Assembly: GCF_000785435.2 (NCBI RefSeq)
Contig: NZ_JTDB02000011.1
Location: 25,226 to 89,225 of the forward strand
From: Paraburkholderia sacchari
GTDB taxonomy: Bacteria; Pseudomonadota; Gammaproteobacteria; Burkholderiales; Burkholderiaceae
Length of the DNA: 64,000 nt
Direction of reading: 5' to 3'
In this document: positions 33,545 through 42,213 of the stretch, piece after piece
Layout: the number at the start of each line of letters is the position of its first letter
Position numbering within the stretch: position 1 is the stretch's first letter
The notes under the pieces: model-generated
Database searches by the model: none
Seen by the model: only the letters and a program-made list of their open reading frames with translations
Told to the model about the DNA's origin: nothing
Position numbers and translations under genes: made by a program

Positions 33545-35625
33545 GCCTCCCGACGCTGTCTGCGAACCAGGTGATGATCGGCAACGCGTCCGGCTGGGCG
33601 CTCACGTTCCACACGGAAGTGAACGGCAAGATCTCAACCGCGCCCGCCGTGCTGACCGTGTGCTCGGCCGACTACGAAGCGCGGCTGAGCGCAACGCTGC
33701 CGGCCGGGCTCGAAGCCGGCGCATGTTCGATCACGATCGAAGGCATGACCGACGCCGATTACGCGACAATCGCCCAGACCGGCGCGGCGTCGCAGCCGAC
33801 GGTCGCGCAGCTCTACCTGTATTGGATCGACGCGAACGCGAGCCCGCTGGGCTATCTCGCCAACCTCGGCGGCCTGACCGACACCCTTGGGCGCTTCGAT
33901 CCTTCGTCGATGGCGTCGTCGCTGGTTTCGGTGCTGCGTATCGTCAAGGTGACGCGCACGGCGGGCGTGCGCCGCTACGAAGCGACCATCGAGTGCAAGG
34001 AGCGCGTCTATCAAAACCTCGCGACGATGCGGATCGCGCAGCCGGTGAGCGGCAACAAGCTCAGCGATGCGGTCACGACGATCGGGCAGCGCACGGGCAT
34101 CGACATCCAGTTGCAGGGCTTCGGCGCCGATGGCTCGATGCCGACGGCGAGCGGCAATTCAAGCGGTAGTGCAACTAGCAGTTCAGGCGGCAGCGCCGGA
34201 ACGAGTCCCGGCGACGAACAGATATCGATCGACTCGGGCGGCACCTATGCCGCCGCGCTCACGGACCTCGCGACCAGGATGGAGCACGCAAGCGGCAAGT
34301 ACGGGCGCGGCCTGATGGTGATCCGCAACGGCACGCTCTATTTCGGAGTCCGTCAATTCCCGCTCGATGGCGACTCGAAGCCGCTGACGCTCGGCAGCGG
34401 ACTGCTCGGCACCGAAACGCTCGACCCGGTGCAAGCCGATCCGGACGCTTCCCCGGACTCGACCACGCCCGCCACCGCCCCTGCCCCCAAACGCCGCCAG
34501 TTCAAGCTCACGCTCAAGGGCCGGCCCGATATCAAGCCAGGCGACATGGCGACCTTCGACAGCCCCCCAGACGAAATGAAGACCCAGCCGGGCTTTCTGG
34601 ATTCGCTGCTCGGCGGCGCGTTCGCCGGTTCGATTCTTCCCGGCATGGGCGCGGACACGATCACGCATCCGGTCAATCTTTACGTGACCTCTGTGACGCA
34701 CGCGCTCGGCCGGGCGACCGGTTTCGTCACGACCGTAACGGGCGTCGAGATCGCCGACCTGTCGCAGCCGTGGGATACCGCATCCGGCGCGGGCGCACAT
34801 ACGCCGGGCCGCACGACGGGCACCACAGGCGCCCGCTCGGATGGCGCCGCATCGGCAGCTTCCGCGATCCGCCAGGCAGTGCGCGAAGGCGCGCAAACGC
34901 CGCGCAGCGTCGACATCGGCGAGGTGCGCGGCTTTCATCCGTCCGGCGGCGGCTCGGCCGAGCCGCCGGGCCAGACCGAGCGTGTGTTTCGCGGCCTCGT
35001 GGATCCGGACGGGCGCGCCAATCAGGCCCGGCGCCTCGACATCCGGCGCGATACCCCCGCGCCGCTCGAAGGCGTGAGCTACGCGTCGCCATTCGCGTGG
35101 GGCAAATGCGGGCTGGTGCTGCCGCGCTACCCCGGCACGCGCGTGGTGCTCGCGCATCGCAACGGCCGCGCCGAAGATCCCGTGGACATCGGCGCATTGT
35201 GGACATCGGGGCACGGGCCGGCATCGCAGCCCGGCGACTACTGGCTGACGCTGCCCGCCGGCGTCGACCAGGGAAACCGCAGCCAGGTGGACGACACGAA
35301 AACGCCCGCCGAGTACGCCGGCAAGGTCACGAACGACCTGATCGACGCCGACGGCAACCGGATCATCGAGGTCGGCGAACTCACGGTGCGAGTGGGCAGC
35401 GACCATCTCGGGAACGCAGGCAAGCGGCCCGACCGGCCGGAGCAAAAAAACCAGGGCTCGGTGACGATCGAGCACACCAGCGGGCAATCGTCGATCGTCA
35501 TGAAGCAGGACGGCAGCGTGACCATCACGGCGAAGAACATCACCATCGACGCCGGGGACGGGACCATCACGATGAAAGCGAACAGCGTCGATGTTCAGGT
35601 GAAGTCCAACATGAACGTTCATTGA
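33541..35625 (+). CDS. Fused gp27/gp5-type spike (VgrG-like central hub and needle)
   Basis: This 694-residue protein combines the hub and spike functions. Residues 1-200 and 230-470 resemble gp27/late-control-D hub domains (FKLTLKGRPDIKPGDMATFD), separated by a Ser/Gly-rich linker at about 201-227 and a Pro/Thr-rich one at about 299-318. Residues about 480-570 look like the gp5 OB fold. From about 639 to the end, repeats such as GSVTIEH, SIVMKQDG and TITMKANSVDV form a gp5-type triple beta-helix needle. P2 encodes hub and spike separately, so the fused form is nearer to Afp8/VgrG. The start overlaps the previous stop (ATGA). Confidence 0.8.
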   Translation: MSLPTLSANQVMIGNASGWALTFHTEVNGKISTAPAVLTVCSADYEARLSATLPAGLEAGACSITIEGMTDADYATIAQTGAASQPTVAQLYLYWIDANASPLGYLANLGGLTDTLGRFDPSSMASSLVSVLRIVKVTRTAGVRRYEATIECKERVYQNLATMRIAQPVSGNKLSDAVTTIGQRTGIDIQLQGFGADGSMPTASGNSSGSATSSSGGSAGTSPGDEQISIDSGGTYAAALTDLATRMEHASGKYGRGLMVIRNGTLYFGVRQFPLDGDSKPLTLGSGLLGTETLDPVQADPDASPDSTTPATAPAPKRRQFKLTLKGRPDIKPGDMATFDSPPDEMKTQPGFLDSLLGGAFAGSILPGMGADTITHPVNLYVTSVTHALGRATGFVTTVTGVEIADLSQPWDTASGAGAHTPGRTTGTTGARSDGAASAASAIRQAVREGAQTPRSVDIGEVRGFHPSGGGSAEPPGQTERVFRGLVDPDGRANQARRLDIRRDTPAPLEGVSYASPFAWGKCGLVLPRYPGTRVVLAHRNGRAEDPVDIGALWTSGHGPASQPGDYWLTLPAGVDQGNRSQVDDTKTPAEYAGKVTNDLIDADGNRIIEVGELTVRVGSDHLGNAGKRPDRPEQKNQGSVTIEHTSGQSSIVMKQDGSVTITAKNITIDAGDGTITMKANSVDVQVKSNMNVH

Positions 35626-35636
35626 GGAGCATCGCC

Positions 35637-35996
35637 ATGTCTGGAGTGCTAACCACTGCGAGCAACGTGACCTGCGGTCACGCGGGCAACGTATCGACAT
35701 CGAGCTCCACGAAGCTGCAGGTGAACGGCGCGGCCGTTTTGCTTCAAAGCGGCATTGCGGGCCAGTCGATCGCGGGATGCTCGACGCCGCCCGCTTCCGA
35801 TGCGTCCGGCCCGACCGCGAAGCCATGCACGACGGTCGCCTCGGTGACCGGCGGCCCCGCTGGCAAGCTTCAGGCCGACAGCCAGCCGGTGATGCTCGAC
35901 ACGCTGGCGGGCACCACGGACGGCATGGTGGCCAAGACCACCCCGCAACAATTGCTCGCGGGCATCGCCGGGCAAACGAAACTCACCGCCAGCTAG
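35637..35996 (+). CDS. PAAR-like spike tip protein
   Basis: This 119-residue protein starts VLTTASNVTCGHAGNVS, a pattern found in PAAR-like tips (DUF4280 type), and is rich in short Gly/Thr/Val strands. C13, H15, C48 and C64 could bind the metal at the apex of the tip cone. It follows the spike gene by 11 bp with GAGGAG before the ATG. It would sharpen the spike and may carry cargo; no C-terminal effector extension is present. Confidence 0.72.
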   Translation: MSGVLTTASNVTCGHAGNVSTSSSTKLQVNGAAVLLQSGIAGQSIAGCSTPPASDASGPTAKPCTTVASVTGGPAGKLQADSQPVMLDTLAGTTDGMVAKTTPQQLLAGIAGQTKLTAS

Positions 35997-36053
35997 CGGC
36001 AGACCACAGGCAAGCACACGGACGTACGTCAGGGCACCCCTCAGGGAGGACCG

Positions 36054-36548
36054 ATGACCGACCAACAGAAAGACCCGTTGCGGCGCAGGGTGCTGGGCTG
36101 GGGCATTGCGTGCGCCCCAGCCGAAGCCAACGCCGATATCGGACGCGACATCCGCTTCGTGACCACGAACGGCCTGCTCGATCTCGCGTGCGTCGAGCTG
36201 ATCGACAACCTGGGCCAGTCGCTGTCCATCGCGCTGACCACCGCGCTCGGCAGCGACCTGTTCAACGTCGGCTACGGCTTCGACGGCATCAACGCCATCG
36301 CCGAGGAGACCAACCCGGTCCTGATGCGCGAGCGCATTCGCATCGCGGTCATCAAGGTGCTGCGCGCCGACCCGCGCATCCGGCGCATCGTCGACGTCAA
36401 GCTCGAAGATGGCCGCCTCGACCCCATCACGGCCGGCAGCCGCATCCTCGATGTGCGCGTAGCGTTCGAGACGCTCTCGGGCGATACGTACTCGGTGAAT
36501 ATCGATCAAATCGCGCTCGGCGCGGGCCAGGTGACGACGAATGGCTGA
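36054..36548 (+). CDS. Baseplate wedge protein, GPW/gp25 family
   Basis: This 164-residue protein belongs to the gp25-like wedge family (P2 gpW, Afp9, TssE). The C-terminal half shows the family pattern: NPVLMRERIRIAVIKVLRADPRIRRIVDVKL followed by strands ending in a hydrophobic core. It nucleates sheath polymerisation at the baseplate. A strong GGAGGA precedes the start. Its end overlaps the baseplate J gene by 8 bp. It is unrelated in sequence to the TssE fragment at 47.8 kb. Confidence 0.75.
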   Translation: MTDQQKDPLRRRVLGWGIACAPAEANADIGRDIRFVTTNGLLDLACVELIDNLGQSLSIALTTALGSDLFNVGYGFDGINAIAEETNPVLMRERIRIAVIKVLRADPRIRRIVDVKLEDGRLDPITAGSRILDVRVAFETLSGDTYSVNIDQIALGAGQVTTNG

Positions 36549-37989
36549 CCAGAACCCCACCAGTATCGACACCGCCGACGTGCTGGCGGTGGACGCGTCC
36601 GTGATCCGGACGACCAGCGCGGCCCCTTACGGCGTCACGCCGCAAGGGTTCTACGCGAAGCCGTTCGCGCGACTGCTCGCCGAAAAGCTCGCGCTTGGCC
36701 GCGCGCTGTTCGGCACCGACCTCGACCTCACCTCGGGCTCGGTCGTGCGCAAGCTCTTCGAGGTCGCGGCGCTGGAAGACGCCCGCACCTGGACGGCGCT
36801 CGGCGCGATCTACGACAACATGTTCGTGGTGTCGGCCGAGGGCCAGGCATTGAGCAGCCTCGGCGCGGAACTCGGCCTGCCGCGGCCCTGGCTGGAGGCG
36901 ACCGGCAAGATCACGCTGAAGCTCACAGGCACGTTGCCGGCCGGCTTCGCGCAGATCACGATCCCGCGCGGCGCGCGGCTGCTGACACCGGGCGGGCATC
37001 ACGTCGCGACCGACGAATCGGCGACGATCACCGCCGCGAGCCCGCAGGCCGATATCGCCGTCGTCGCGTTCTACCCGGGGCCTTCGCACAATCTCGACCC
37101 AGCTGTCACGGCAGCGGATGGCAGCCATCCGCAGCGAATCGACCGCTGGAATCCGTACGACACGAAGCTCGCCGATTTGCGGGCCGCCGAAGAAGCCGCG
37201 AACAAGGAACTCATCAGCATCACGCACAGCGAGAAGCTGACCGGCGGCGAACTGCAATGGCCCGACGCGCGCTACCGCTCGATGCTGCTGCGCGCGCCGC
37301 GCTCGATCTGGACCGTCGACGCGATCCAGATCGCGGTGTCGCTCGTGCCGGGCGTGCGCCAGGCGCTGATCCGCGACGCGTGGGGCGGGCTCGACATCAA
37401 CCAGTCGATCTTCGGAAACTTCAACTTTGTCGAGCGCGTGTTCGGCAGCGAGCGCGACCTCGGGAATCCTTACTATTTCACCGTACTCGTATCGCCCACG
37501 GATTCGGCAATCTGGGACGGGCCCGACGGCCTCGAAGCCTCGGTGCTCACGGCCATCGAGGATCTGCGCCCGATCGGTATCTTCCCGCAGGTGCAGCAGG
37601 CCGAGCAGATCGGCATCTGTGTGAACGCGGACCTGGTCGTGCGCGGAATTCCGATGCCGTTCGGCTCGAAGGCGTCCGTCAACGCATCGGCTCCGGCCCA
37701 GGCGCTGAAGGCGCGGCTCAACGAACGGCTGCGCCGCTACATCGACAGCCTGTCGTTCGGCGAGCCGGTGCGAGTTTCGGAAGTGATCTGGGCCATGATG
37801 AGCGAGCCCGGCATCACCGATGTCCAGAACGTCATGCTGCTCCGCTATCCGCCCGCGATGGAAAACATCGACTTCACCCAGGCGCCGACGAACGGCCCCG
37901 CCGGGCCCGGCTGCGGTCTGAACATCGATCTGGCGATCAACCAGGTGGCCGATTTCGTGGACACCGCAACGATGCTGACGATCATATGA
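36541..37989 (+). CDS. Baseplate J/gp6-like protein
   Basis: This 482-residue protein is a baseplate wedge component. The typical gpJ/gp6 segment is present near residues 90-125: DNMFVVSAEGQALSSLGAEL and GLPRPWLEATG, followed by a Gly-rich beta domain with IPRGARLLTPGG and the C-terminal domain with ALIRDAWGG. In the baseplate it connects hub to periphery. It overlaps the gp25 gene and precedes a second wedge-like gene, as W-J-I in P2 or Afp9-11-12. Confidence 0.8.
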   Translation: MADQNPTSIDTADVLAVDASVIRTTSAAPYGVTPQGFYAKPFARLLAEKLALGRALFGTDLDLTSGSVVRKLFEVAALEDARTWTALGAIYDNMFVVSAEGQALSSLGAELGLPRPWLEATGKITLKLTGTLPAGFAQITIPRGARLLTPGGHHVATDESATITAASPQADIAVVAFYPGPSHNLDPAVTAADGSHPQRIDRWNPYDTKLADLRAAEEAANKELISITHSEKLTGGELQWPDARYRSMLLRAPRSIWTVDAIQIAVSLVPGVRQALIRDAWGGLDINQSIFGNFNFVERVFGSERDLGNPYYFTVLVSPTDSAIWDGPDGLEASVLTAIEDLRPIGIFPQVQQAEQIGICVNADLVVRGIPMPFGSKASVNASAPAQALKARLNERLRRYIDSLSFGEPVRVSEVIWAMMSEPGITDVQNVMLLRYPPAMENIDFTQAPTNGPAGPGCGLNIDLAINQVADFVDTATMLTII

Positions 37990-38044
37990 GACGCGCAACC
38001 GCCGAGATGGGCCACGCGCGAACGCTGCGCCGCAAGGAGGCGCC

Positions 38045-40405
38045 ATGGCTGACATTCTGAAGCCCGACCGCTGGGCGGCGGCGTCGCAAGGCAATATGTT
38101 CGCGAATCTCACCGCGCCGTTCGCGGGCGGCGCGCAGGTGCGGGACATCGCGTGCGACGCCACGGGCCACGCGGCGATTCCCGACGTGACCCGCGACCCG
38201 CTGCTCGTCGTCGCGCCGGCCGCCGCGCTCGGCGCAAGCGGTCTGCAGGTCAGCGCCGTGCTGCTTCCGGGCAACGCGCCGGCAAGCTTCAGCACCGCTG
38301 TATTCGCCCCGTGGACCGAAGCTGGCGCGTTCGTGCCGCTCCATCTGCCGACGGTCGATCCGGACGTCCGGACAGCCGCGCCGTTCACGCTCGTGCTCAC
38401 GCTAGCCGCCATAGCGGCCGATGGCACGACGAGCGCCATCGCCGCCAATCAGATCGCGAACCTGATCCAGCTTCAATTGATCGAAGGGATCTTCGGCCGG
38501 CTCCTCTACGCGCTTTCGGCCGAGAAACACACGATCCGACGTCAGGCGCGCGAATTGGCCGCGATGCGGCAACTGGCCGGCGCGGCAGGCGACGCGCTCG
38601 ACCGCGTGGGCGCGGAAGTGGCCGTGCCGCGTCTCGCCGACCGGCTCGCCGCCGATGCGGGGCACATCGTTCTCCAGCCCTGGACCGATGCCGGCGGCGC
38701 ACCGGTTCCGGAACCCGACGACAATTACCGTCGCCGGCTCGCCCTGTTCAGGCCATTCCTGCGCGCGACCCGCGCGCGACTCGACGAAGCACTGAACGGC
38801 CCCGGCTTGCCCAGCGCGCCCAATGCGGGGCTCCTCGCCGGCCTGGGGGTGCAGGCGCGCTTCCAGATCGACGAACGGGTCAATCCGTTCGCGGTCGCGG
38901 TCCATCTGATCAGCACGGGCAGCGACGCGGTGCGCACGAACTTCCTCGCTTACGTTCGCGCGGTCCATCTGATCTGGCCGCAGGACGAGCCGACGGCGAA
39001 TGGCGTTCATCTGGCGCGGGCGCTGTCGACGGAACGCCGCGCGAGCGTCGAGACCTTGCGCGCGAGCCTGCGCCAGAGCTTCGATTTTCCGGCTCAGGCC
39101 GCGCTGGCGCCGCTGCTCGCATCGGCGCTCGATCGTGTCGGGCGCTGCCGGCGCGCGCTCGGCCAGGCCGCGCACTGGAGCGTCACGCGCGCGCAGGATG
39201 GCGCCGCGAACAGCCGCTATCAGCTCGGGCTCGGCGTCGACCTCAAGCCGCCCGCAGCAGCAGACCTCGACGCGCTCGCGGCAGCCGTCGCCCACCCGCC
39301 GGCCATCGCCGACGCCGAACTTGCGGCGCTCGTGGGCACGATGACGCCGGTATCATCCGCGACCGATCCCGCCGGTGCGTGGTTCCTGAATGCGTGCGGC
39401 CTGCAGACCGTCTATGCGGTCGACGCCGCAACGCTCTACGTTTCGCATCTGCCCGCGTTCGGGCTCGTGATCGCCGGGCCGGCCAACGCCGCCGTGAACG
39501 CATCGGCCACGCTGCAAGCCGCTTACCAGGCGCCGGGCGACCCGGCGGCGAATGTCGTGATCCACGATGGCCTGGCGGCCACGCTCGCGCAATGGACGGC
39601 GTCCGGCGGCACCGCGTGGGCCGCGCTATCGGCCGTCGATGCCACCACCGCATGGAACGCCGCCGCGCCTCACGCGGCGGCCGACCCGCCGCTCGCCGTG
39701 TTCCGGGCCGCCGGCCTCGCCGATCTCACGGCGCCCGCGCCCATCGTCGCGCAGCTCGAGGCGCTCCCGCCGGAACTGGTCACCACGATCGCCCTGCCGG
39801 CCGCGCTGGCCTCGGCGGTGCTGGCCGGCACGCCATCGGCCGCCGGCGACCTCAAGCGGCTGGTCGGCCTCTTCGCGGCGAACGGACTCGCCTCGGCGCT
39901 GCCGCTCACCACCACCGACCACCGCGTAATCCTGACCATCGGTGCAATCGGCCTGCCCGGCGCGGGCGTGAATCTCTCCGATCGCCGCTCGGTCGGCTTT
40001 CGCTGGTACACCGTCCCGCTCACGGGCAGCGGCGGCCAGGTCAAGCCGATCGGCAGCCGGACCGTCTTCACCTCCGCAACGGCCGGACTCACGGCGGTCG
40101 TGGTGCTCGGCTACGCGCGACGGCCGGGCCTGAATGACCCGTACGAATTCCGCGCCAGCGTGCCGAACGGCACCCTGCTCACGATCCCCCAGTACGAGTA
40201 CCTGATGAACACGCTCGGGGAGATCCTGCCGATAGGCGTGCTGGTCAATACCTTCACGCTGCGCCAGAGCGGCGTCGACCTGAACGGCGACGGCCACGCC
40301 GATCCGCTCCCGCCCAGCGCCGCGCGCACGTTCCGCCCATTCCGGCAAGACCGCCATCGCGGTCTCGTCGTTCCGCCACTGCCCGCCGCCGACACCGGCG
40401 CATAG
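38045..40405 (+). CDS. Second large baseplate/wedge-associated protein
   Basis: This 786-residue protein follows baseplate J with AAGGAGG before its ATG. Residues about 175-265 contain AGDALDRVGAEVAVPRLADR and PEPDDNYRRRLALFRPF, motifs reminiscent of the gp6/gpJ and Afp12-type wedge proteins. The middle (about 400-620) is Ala-rich and low in recognisable motifs. The C-terminal 170 residues are beta-rich. It lies where P2 has gpI and Afp has Afp12. It may also carry receptor-facing parts, since no separate tail fibre gene was recognised. Confidence 0.65.
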   Translation: MADILKPDRWAAASQGNMFANLTAPFAGGAQVRDIACDATGHAAIPDVTRDPLLVVAPAAALGASGLQVSAVLLPGNAPASFSTAVFAPWTEAGAFVPLHLPTVDPDVRTAAPFTLVLTLAAIAADGTTSAIAANQIANLIQLQLIEGIFGRLLYALSAEKHTIRRQARELAAMRQLAGAAGDALDRVGAEVAVPRLADRLAADAGHIVLQPWTDAGGAPVPEPDDNYRRRLALFRPFLRATRARLDEALNGPGLPSAPNAGLLAGLGVQARFQIDERVNPFAVAVHLISTGSDAVRTNFLAYVRAVHLIWPQDEPTANGVHLARALSTERRASVETLRASLRQSFDFPAQAALAPLLASALDRVGRCRRALGQAAHWSVTRAQDGAANSRYQLGLGVDLKPPAAADLDALAAAVAHPPAIADAELAALVGTMTPVSSATDPAGAWFLNACGLQTVYAVDAATLYVSHLPAFGLVIAGPANAAVNASATLQAAYQAPGDPAANVVIHDGLAATLAQWTASGGTAWAALSAVDATTAWNAAAPHAAADPPLAVFRAAGLADLTAPAPIVAQLEALPPELVTTIALPAALASAVLAGTPSAAGDLKRLVGLFAANGLASALPLTTTDHRVILTIGAIGLPGAGVNLSDRRSVGFRWYTVPLTGSGGQVKPIGSRTVFTSATAGLTAVVVLGYARRPGLNDPYEFRASVPNGTLLTIPQYEYLMNTLGEILPIGVLVNTFTLRQSGVDLNGDGHADPLPPSAARTFRPFRQDRHRGLVVPPLPAADTGA

Positions 40406-40414
40406 GAGACCGAA

Positions 40415-41551
40415 ATGGCTGTCGATACACTACAACTCGATGGAATGGCGATCTCCGATGTGATGAAGTCCATTCGGGATACGGGCGTTGGCGATTCGGA
40501 AGCATCGATCATCCTCGGCAACTGGCTGATCCAGCAAGGCGCGCGGCAGCAGCGCGTCTTCAACTATCAGACCGATTTCCCGGCTGTCGAGACGGACTGC
40601 GTCGAGACCTTCACGCCGGCCTTCCACCACACGGACTGGGTGGACGGCGAGAGCGTGGTGCAGGCCCAGCAAACGGCAGGGGAAGAGGGTTTCAACTCGC
40701 GCCTGCACAAGATCGAGCAGGACTTTGCAGCAGTGCGCACAGACCTCGGCAAGGTGTTCGCGTGCCTCGCCAACATGCGCGCCGAGATCCGCAGCCTGCT
40801 CGACGAGATTCGGACCCAGATCAATCTGATCAACGCAGATCTGTTCAACCTCGCGCAGAGGCGCGCGAGCTACGAGCCGCCGAGCTTCCCCCCGGTGTCC
40901 TTCATCCCGCCGTTCGACGCCACGAATGCTCATTTCGTTGGCTCAACGAAGTATTTCGACAAGGACGTCGCCGTCTGGCAGACCAGCCAGGGCACCATCA
41001 TGCTGCCGAACGTAACGCCGACGCCGTCGAACCCCGCCAGCGATCCGCGCGTGTCGGGCCCCGCGAGTCTCGCGAAGTTCATGTCGTCGAATCCGCAATT
41101 CCTCCAGCAATTTGGCGGCAAGACGGTCAGCAAGGCCGACCTGGTCAAGAACTACGGGACGCAAACGCTCGACAACGGCATGACCGTGGCGGACGCCGTG
41201 AGCATTCTTCCAGATACAGCTTCGTTTACGAACTCGGACGCGCTGGTGTCAGACCTCTCCGAGCGCCAGGCTGGCGCGATTCGTTCGTCGGGCGGTAGCG
41301 ACGTCGTTCATGCGGCGCTTGGCGTTCAGGGAGCGGCCGGTGCGGCGTCCAGTGCGCCGGTCACCAACCTGCCCGGCTTGTCATCGAGCGCCGCCGCCGC
41401 GTTGAGCAAAGGCGGCATCACCACGATCGGGCAACTGGCGGCCGCCAATCCCACCGATGTCAACAAGGTCCTGTCGACAGGAGGCGTGGCGATGAATTCC
41501 GGCGATGTGGCCGCGACGTCGGCGCTGGCAAAGACGTTGACGCATCTTTAG
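40415..41551 (+). CDS. Coiled-coil protein with C-terminal helix-hairpin-helix-like domain, last gene of the tail cluster
   Basis: This 378-residue protein is not assigned to a family. Residues about 92-150 form a coiled coil (RLHKIEQDFAAVRTDLGKVF). The middle is proline-rich and beta-like. Residues about 310-352 (NLPGLSSSAAAALSKGGITT and following IGQLAAANPTDVNKVL) resemble the helix-hairpin-helix repeats of DUF4332-type domains. A trimeric coiled coil at the end of a tail operon suggests a fibre or baseplate accessory. GGAGACC precedes ATG 40415. It converges on the tssJ gene 68 bp away. Confidence 0.6.
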   Translation: MAVDTLQLDGMAISDVMKSIRDTGVGDSEASIILGNWLIQQGARQQRVFNYQTDFPAVETDCVETFTPAFHHTDWVDGESVVQAQQTAGEEGFNSRLHKIEQDFAAVRTDLGKVFACLANMRAEIRSLLDEIRTQINLINADLFNLAQRRASYEPPSFPPVSFIPPFDATNAHFVGSTKYFDKDVAVWQTSQGTIMLPNVTPTPSNPASDPRVSGPASLAKFMSSNPQFLQQFGGKTVSKADLVKNYGTQTLDNGMTVADAVSILPDTASFTNSDALVSDLSERQAGAIRSSGGSDVVHAALGVQGAAGAASSAPVTNLPGLSSSAAAALSKGGITTIGQLAAANPTDVNKVLSTGGVAMNSGDVAATSALAKTLTHL

Positions 41552-41619
41552 GGCAACGCCGATCAACGAGCCCAACGCCAAGTGCCAGGCATTCAAGACA
41601 TCGAGCCACACAGCCGGCA

Positions 41620-42213
41620 TCACTTCGATGCAGTTGTGGTAGTCGAAGTAGCCGTGGCGTCATCGGGTGACTGCAGACGGCTCGCCACCAGTTCGAGCTT
41701 CAACGGCTTCTCAGGATCGAGGTTCTTTGTCGAGATCACGCGTCGCCATGCACCGTCTGTACCCGGCTGCCTGACGAGTGCGATGATCGCCACGTAGTTC
41801 GTCTCCGTTTTCATCGGCTGCGTGAGACTCGACGATGCACCCGGGTTCACGACCACGGCCATGCTGTCGGCGAGATCCTGCGCAAGCACCGTACGGTCGT
41901 TCTTGAGCAGATCGTCGTAGGACGCGGCATCGAAACTCTTGCGGTCCCTGAGTTGATAGACGCGCACGGCCACGGAGTTCGCCTTGCCGGCATCATCGAG
42001 ATTAAGCCCTTCGCGTGCGGCGAGGTCCACGTTGAGCACCTTGACCTTGCGGTAAAAGACGGCGTGCCAGGCCGCCGACGTGGTATCGGATACGCCCTGC
42101 CACACGCCACAGCCCGAAAGCAGAACCGTGGGCAGGAGAGCGGGCGCGGCCGCAATGGCGACCGTGATGCTCGCCGCGGCGAGGCGGCGGGAACGGCTGA
42201 GAAGTTCAGGCAT
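41620..42213 (-). CDS. tssJ: T6SS outer-membrane lipoprotein TssJ
   Basis: This 197-residue protein has a long signal sequence ending in the lipobox LLSGC with lipid-modified C35, then the TssJ transthyretin-like domain (KVKVLNVDLAAREGLNLDD, SVAVRVYQLRDRKSFDAASYDDLL). In a working T6SS it anchors the TssJLM membrane complex to the outer membrane. The last 15 residues are Thr/Ser-rich. The gene looks intact and overlaps tssG by 8 bp, but its partners are missing or truncated here, so a function is doubtful. Confidence 0.85.
   Translation of the reverse strand: MPELLSRSRRLAAASITVAIAAAPALLPTVLLSGCGVWQGVSDTTSAAWHAVFYRKVKVLNVDLAAREGLNLDDAGKANSVAVRVYQLRDRKSFDAASYDDLLKNDRTVLAQDLADSMAVVVNPGASSSLTQPMKTETNYVAIIALVRQPGTDGAWRRVISTKNLDPEKPLKLELVASRLQSPDDATATSTTTTASK

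Noticed and set aside
34183..35826. Minus-strand open frame of 547 codons opposite the spike gene
   Set aside because: It is an antisense shadow of the spike gene, low in complexity and rich in Arg, His and Ala, with no ribosome binding site.
36427..38448. Minus-strand open frame of 673 codons opposite the baseplate genes
   Set aside because: It lies antisense to well-supported gp25 and baseplate J genes, has no family features and an Arg/Ala-rich composition typical of shadow frames in GC-rich DNA.
23888..41551. Complete prophage
   Set aside because: No capsid, portal, terminase, integrase, replication or lysis gene, and no attachment repeats were seen at either end.
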